From contig JAVHYG010000054.1 in NCBI GenBank assembly GCA_031119195.1, forward strand, positions 1 to 10,481: 10,481 bases of DNA, written 5' to 3'. The position numbers and the translations under genes were made by a program. The stretch comes from Rickettsiella sp. GTDB lineage: Bacteria > Pseudomonadota > Gammaproteobacteria > Diplorickettsiales > Diplorickettsiaceae. Positions 7,747 to 10,481 of the stretch are shown here, one piece after another. The notes under the pieces are model-generated. The model saw only the letters and a list, made by a program, of their open reading frames with translations. It was not told the origin of the DNA and searched no databases. How positions within the stretch are numbered: the stretch's first letter is position 1; the number at the start of each line of letters is the position of its first letter.

Positions 7747-7821
7747 AGTAACCTCTACTGTCTTTTAAGTTCATTGTAGCTCTAATAGACAAAATAAGCA
7801 AATACCCCCACTTAGGTTACT
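7747..7821. repeat. Inverted repeat AGTAACCT/AGGTTACT around the antitoxin promoter
   Basis: AGTAACCT at 7747-7754 and AGGTTACT at 7814-7821 are perfect inverted copies separated by 59 bases, flanking the antitoxin promoter. The word CTCTAC (7753-7758) also recurs inverted as GTAGAG (7824-7829). These could be operator half-sites for the antitoxin, but the wide spacing is unusual and chance is possible in AT-rich DNA. Confidence 0.25.
7773..7801 (-). promoter_or_regulatory. Sigma70-type promoter of the antitoxin-toxin operon
   Basis: On the - strand, -35 TTGCTT (7801-7796) and -10 TACAAT (7778-7773, five of six consensus bases) are separated by exactly 17 bases. The -10 ends 27 bases before the antitoxin ATG, giving a short leader that holds the GAGG ribosome site. 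This placement makes the cassette independent of pncB transcription and open to autorepression. Confidence 0.6.
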
Positions 7822-7881
7822 ATGTAGAGATTTTAAGCAGACAATGATTGACAAAAAAATTACCAAGCGTCAAAACTTACC

Positions 7882-9366
7882 TTACACTGTAAAGCCTCTA
7901 GCCTTTAAGATAAGTTGATGTTTTAATTCATAAAGGTTACTTGACAATCCCACAGGGTAGGTATGCGGATTTAAAAGTCGCCGTATACTTTCATCAAGTT
8001 GTTTAAGTGCATGATATGTTTTTTCTCGACTCTCACACAACTCGGGTCTTTTATAAACCAATCGACCTTTCCTAAAAATAGCGTGTGTTAGTTCGCGATA
8101 TGGTGTTTGTGAACTAAAAACACAACGTCGTGTTGCATCGCTTGGATCAATAATCGTACCTTTTACTGGAATCCCTAATAACTCATCATAGATAGCATCC
8201 GCCATGGCATGTTCACAATGTTTATCAAAGTAAAAACGTCGTACCGATAAAATTCCAGGGGTGGAAATTTTAATCGCTTGTTCTGACAATTTTACTTTAT
8301 ATTCCCATTTTCCTTGTAAAGATTTGATGGCACTCAGTTTATAGACACCATCTAATGCAGACTGCTCAAAGGCAGTAATCAAACGTGTACCAACACCCCA
8401 AACATTAATTTTTGCTTCTTGTTCTTTTAAACTCGTGATAACTAAAGGACTTAAATCATTACTACCAACAATACACGCATCCGTATAGCCCGCTGCATCC
8501 AATAGCTTACGGGCTTCTTTACTTAAATAGGCTAGATCCCCAGAATCTAAGCGAACACCTGCAAGCTGAAAACCTTCATCTTTTAATTCATCCGCAACCT
8601 TAATCGCATTTTTCATACCTTCCAAGGTGTTATACGTATCCACTAAAAAAATACAACGATCAGGAAACGTTTTTGCGTAGTTACGAAATGCCTCTAACTC
8701 AGAATCAAAGCATAAAACCCAACTGTGCGCATGCGTGCCTCGCACCGGAATACCAAATAATTTCCCGGCTAGAACATTTGAAGTCGCTGTACAACCTCCA
8801 ATATACGCTGCACGACTTGCCATTAGCGCACCATCGAAACCTTGCGCTCTGCGCAAACCAAATTCCAATACAGGTTCGCCGCGTGTTGCTTGAACGAGTC
8901 GTGCGGCACTTGTCGCAATTAAGGTTTGAAAATTAGTAATATTCAGTAAAATGCTTTCCAGCAATTGGCATTGTAAGAGAGGTCCTTTAACACGCACTAA
9001 AGGTTCATGAGGAAAAACGACACAACCCTCTTCTATCGCATCAATATCACAGCTGAACTTAAGATGACGTAAATAAGTTAGAAAGTCTTGATGAAATAAA
9101 ACCTTACCCTGGCTATCTTTTAATGTAGAAAGATAATTAATATCTTCTTCAACAAACTGAAAACCCAATAGATATTCAATCAAAGTACCTAAACCAGCAC
9201 AAATTGCGTATCCGCCTTTGAAAGGAGATTTACGAATACTATGGTAAAAAACTGCCTCGTTTTCATGCAGACCAGCTTTCCAATAACCATAAGCCATCGT
9301 CAGCTGATAAAAATCGGTCAATAAACAAAGGGAAGTTTTATAGAGTTGCTGTAATGAATTCGCCAT
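7882..9366 (-). CDS. pncB: PncB, nicotinate phosphoribosyltransferase
   Basis: PncB converts nicotinate and PRPP, with ATP hydrolysis, to nicotinate mononucleotide, the committed step of the Preiss-Handler NAD salvage route. At 494 residues it belongs to the longer form of the family. Signatures are LLTDFYQLTMAYGYWK (15-30), EFGLRRAQG (168-176), GTHAHSWV (210-217, containing the histidine expected to be phosphorylated, probably His214), LVDTYNT (241-247), VRLDSGDL (271-278), VGSNDL (300-305) and WGVGTRL (323-329). The barrel and PRPP-binding segments look complete. It takes the product of PncA, encoded about 750 bases downstream on the same strand. The start is unusual: there is no Shine-Dalgarno before ATG 9366, and the dksA terminator ends about five bases before it, so expression may need readthrough. 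No convincing terminator follows, only a T7 run near 7853-7859 without a strong stem. Confidence 0.96.
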   Translation of the reverse strand: MANSLQQLYKTSLCLLTDFYQLTMAYGYWKAGLHENEAVFYHSIRKSPFKGGYAICAGLGTLIEYLLGFQFVEEDINYLSTLKDSQGKVLFHQDFLTYLRHLKFSCDIDAIEEGCVVFPHEPLVRVKGPLLQCQLLESILLNITNFQTLIATSAARLVQATRGEPVLEFGLRRAQGFDGALMASRAAYIGGCTATSNVLAGKLFGIPVRGTHAHSWVLCFDSELEAFRNYAKTFPDRCIFLVDTYNTLEGMKNAIKVADELKDEGFQLAGVRLDSGDLAYLSKEARKLLDAAGYTDACIVGSNDLSPLVITSLKEQEAKINVWGVGTRLITAFEQSALDGVYKLSAIKSLQGKWEYKVKLSEQAIKISTPGILSVRRFYFDKHCEHAMADAIYDELLGIPVKGTIIDPSDATRRCVFSSQTPYRELTHAIFRKGRLVYKRPELCESREKTYHALKQLDESIRRLLNPHTYPVGLSSNLYELKHQLILKARGFTV

Positions 9367-9371
9367 AAATG

Positions 9372-9410
9372 AAAAAATCCCATCAAGGGCGGCCTTTCCC
9401 GCCCCTTGGG
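9372..9410 (-). terminator. Strong Rho-independent terminator or attenuator between dksA and pncB
   Basis: On the - strand, CAAGGGGCGG pairs with CCGCCCTTG around a GAAAGG loop with one bulged C. CCC and GGG flank it and could extend the stem. Six T follow (9377-9372). It lies right after the dksA stop. The GC-rich stem stands out in this AT-rich DNA. Because pncB begins five bases after the T run, it could also act as an attenuator controlling pncB. Confidence 0.85.
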
Positions 9411-9417
9411 TAAAAAA

Positions 9418-10398
9418 CTAACCGCCCATTTGCTTTTCGCGAATTTCATCCAAGGTTTTACAATCAATACATAAGGTCGCTGTAGGCCGGGCTTCTAAAC
9501 GACGAATCCCAATTTCTACACCACAAGAGTCACAAAAGCCATAATGTCCTTCATCAAGCTGTTGTAAGGCATCTTCAATTTTCTTGATTAACTTACGTTC
9601 ACGGTCACGCGCACGAAGCTCTAAATTGAATTCTTCTTCTTGAGTCGCACGATCACTCATATCGGGCAAAGACGCACAATCATCTTGTAAATGATGTACT
9701 GTTCTTCCCATATCTTCTAACAACATGCGTTTTCGCTGCAATAATAATCGACGAAAGTGTGCCAGTTGGTCTGCACACATGTAGTCTTCCCCAGGCCGTT
9801 CCTTATAAGGCGCTATATTTAAATCGATTTCTGTAACCGATTCTGGCCTCGTTTCTGTTAAGGAAACTTGTTTTTCAATACGTTTTTTAGGTTTTTTAGT
9901 TTCTGCCATTTTAGTTTCTAGTGCTGGTTGTTGTTTTACTACAGGTAGCGCCTGGGAATCAGACTTTGTTTTCCTCTGTTTTTTTTTAGCAGTTACGCTA
10001 ATAACTTTCGCCGCTTCTGAATTTTTATTTATTGTCTTTTTTAAAGCTCTAGATTTTCTATCGGTTTTAACACGCGTGGGCGACGACGTTTTTTTTGAGG
10101 TTTTTTTTGGTTTGTTAGACTTTTTTTTTACGGGACCCTTTCTTCTTGGAGCTTTTCGCACCATGCTTTTTGGTTTAGTTTTACGGACTTTGTTTTTTTT
10201 TATTCCGGACATTTTTCTTTTTCGACGTTTGTTGGTGGTAGCCTTCATTGGTTTTCGAGGACGACCTGGCTTAATAGCCCTTACTTTCGTCTTTCGTTTA
10301 CGTGGGGCCTTTTTAATAGCCCTTTTTTTAGTTGTAAGTTTACTTGCTCGTTTACTTGGTTTTTTTCTAGTATTTTTTGTGGTTGCTTTTGCTGGCAT
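9418..10398 (-). CDS. dksA: DksA transcription factor with long lysine-rich, AT-hook N-terminal extension
   Basis: DksA binds the RNA polymerase secondary channel and, with ppGpp, lowers rRNA transcription and activates biosynthetic promoters in the stringent response. The last 130 residues or so align closely with E. coli DksA (151 residues): YKERPGEDYM, the coiled coil, tip residues Asp246 and Asp249 (PDMSDRA), EEEFNLELRARDRERKLIKK, and a four-cysteine zinc finger at Cys289, 292, 310 and 313 (FCDSCG...CIDC), ending REKQMGG. The 326-residue protein carries about 190 extra N-terminal residues dominated by Lys, Arg, Thr and Ser, like bacterial histone H1-type tails, with an AT-hook-like KPGRPRK at 43-49. 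The start is ATG 10398 because AAGGAGAA lies just before it; an upstream ATG at 10461 adds 21 residues but has no such site. Several A runs of eight or nine encode lysines and the frame stays intact. Extra nucleoid binding is inferred. Confidence 0.93.
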   Translation of the reverse strand: MPAKATTKNTRKKPSKRASKLTTKKRAIKKAPRKRKTKVRAIKPGRPRKPMKATTNKRRKRKMSGIKKNKVRKTKPKSMVRKAPRRKGPVKKKSNKPKKTSKKTSSPTRVKTDRKSRALKKTINKNSEAAKVISVTAKKKQRKTKSDSQALPVVKQQPALETKMAETKKPKKRIEKQVSLTETRPESVTEIDLNIAPYKERPGEDYMCADQLAHFRRLLLQRKRMLLEDMGRTVHHLQDDCASLPDMSDRATQEEEFNLELRARDRERKLIKKIEDALQQLDEGHYGFCDSCGVEIGIRRLEARPTATLCIDCKTLDEIREKQMGG

Positions 10399-10403
10399 AA
10401 AAG

Positions 10404-10411
10404 TTCTCCTT
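10404..10411 (-). promoter_or_regulatory. Shine-Dalgarno AAGGAGAA of dksA
   Basis: AAGGAGAA on the - strand lies five bases from the ATG at 10398-10396, with its AGGAG core about eight bases away. It fixes the dksA start at MPAKATTKN and not at the longer open frame that begins at 10461. Confidence 0.8.
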
Positions 10412-10460
10412 GAGAATTTACAATTTGCAGGAATTGGCACACTTAAAAAAACAAAACACA

Positions 10461-10469
10461 TCTATACCA
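10461..10469 (-). promoter_or_regulatory. Candidate extended -10 of the dksA promoter
   Basis: On the - strand TGGTATAGA reads as an extended -10 (TGn before TATAGA, five of six consensus bases). The matching -35 would fall beyond the right edge of the window and cannot be checked. The transcript would have a leader of about 55 bases. Confidence 0.35.
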
Positions 10470-10481
10470 AAAATAATTTCA

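Noticed and set aside
7848..7881. Terminator after pncB
   Set aside because: There is a T7 run, but upstream pairing is only about three base pairs; no stable stem was found.
8673..8936. 87-codon + strand open frame opposite pncB
   Set aside because: Antisense to highly conserved pncB segments; the composition is explained by the complementary strand.
9960..10380. Runs of eight or nine T on the + strand in dksA as possible frameshifts
   Set aside because: They encode lysine codons and the frame remains open and correct into the conserved DksA core, so there is no break.
10399..10461. Longer dksA start at 10461 adding 21 residues (MCFVFLSVPIPANCK)
   Set aside because: No ribosome site there, and it overlaps the likely promoter; the AAGGAGAA before 10398 gives a much better start.

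Overview
The window is AT-rich. It encodes gammaproteobacterial-type EpmA and DksA, NAD-salvage enzymes, and a very large pentapeptide-repeat protein rich in Lys, Asn and Phe. That combination suggests an intracellular or host-associated member of the Legionellales (Coxiellaceae, Rickettsiella/Diplorickettsia-like). The assignment is inference from gene style; there is no rRNA or other marker here.

Layout, left to right. On the + strand are the 3' end of an unidentified gene (1-180) and, overlapping it, epmA (161-1141), the EF-P beta-lysyl ligase. Everything else is on the - strand. A giant gene (1221-6137) converges on epmA. It encodes a 1638-residue, probably secreted or effector-like protein with pentapeptide repeats and a basic C-terminal tail. 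Its apparent TTG start has no ribosome site. A strong Shine-Dalgarno plus ATG lies 161 bases upstream, one frame off, separated by a run of nine T (coding strand), so the true N-terminus probably needs a frameshift or an indel correction. Behind it lie pncA (6497-7135), an 81-bp MITE-like inverted repeat (7145-7225), a RelE-type toxin and Phd/YefM-type antitoxin pair (7223-7745), pncB (7882-9366) and dksA (9418-10398).

In transcription order the - strand reads dksA, pncB, antitoxin, toxin, MITE-like element, pncA, giant gene. PncA (nicotinamide to nicotinate) and PncB (nicotinate to nicotinate mononucleotide) are consecutive steps of NAD salvage, and the toxin-antitoxin cassette sits between them. 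A GC-rich terminator hairpin after dksA ends only about five bases before the pncB start codon, so pncB may depend on readthrough.

The most notable items are: the giant pentapeptide-repeat protein with a recurring helical Gly-Phe motif, two Arg-Gln-Lys-Arg sites and a displaced start; a DksA with an N-terminal lysine-rich, AT-hook-bearing extension of about 190 residues; and the MITE-like element inserted exactly at the toxin stop codon.
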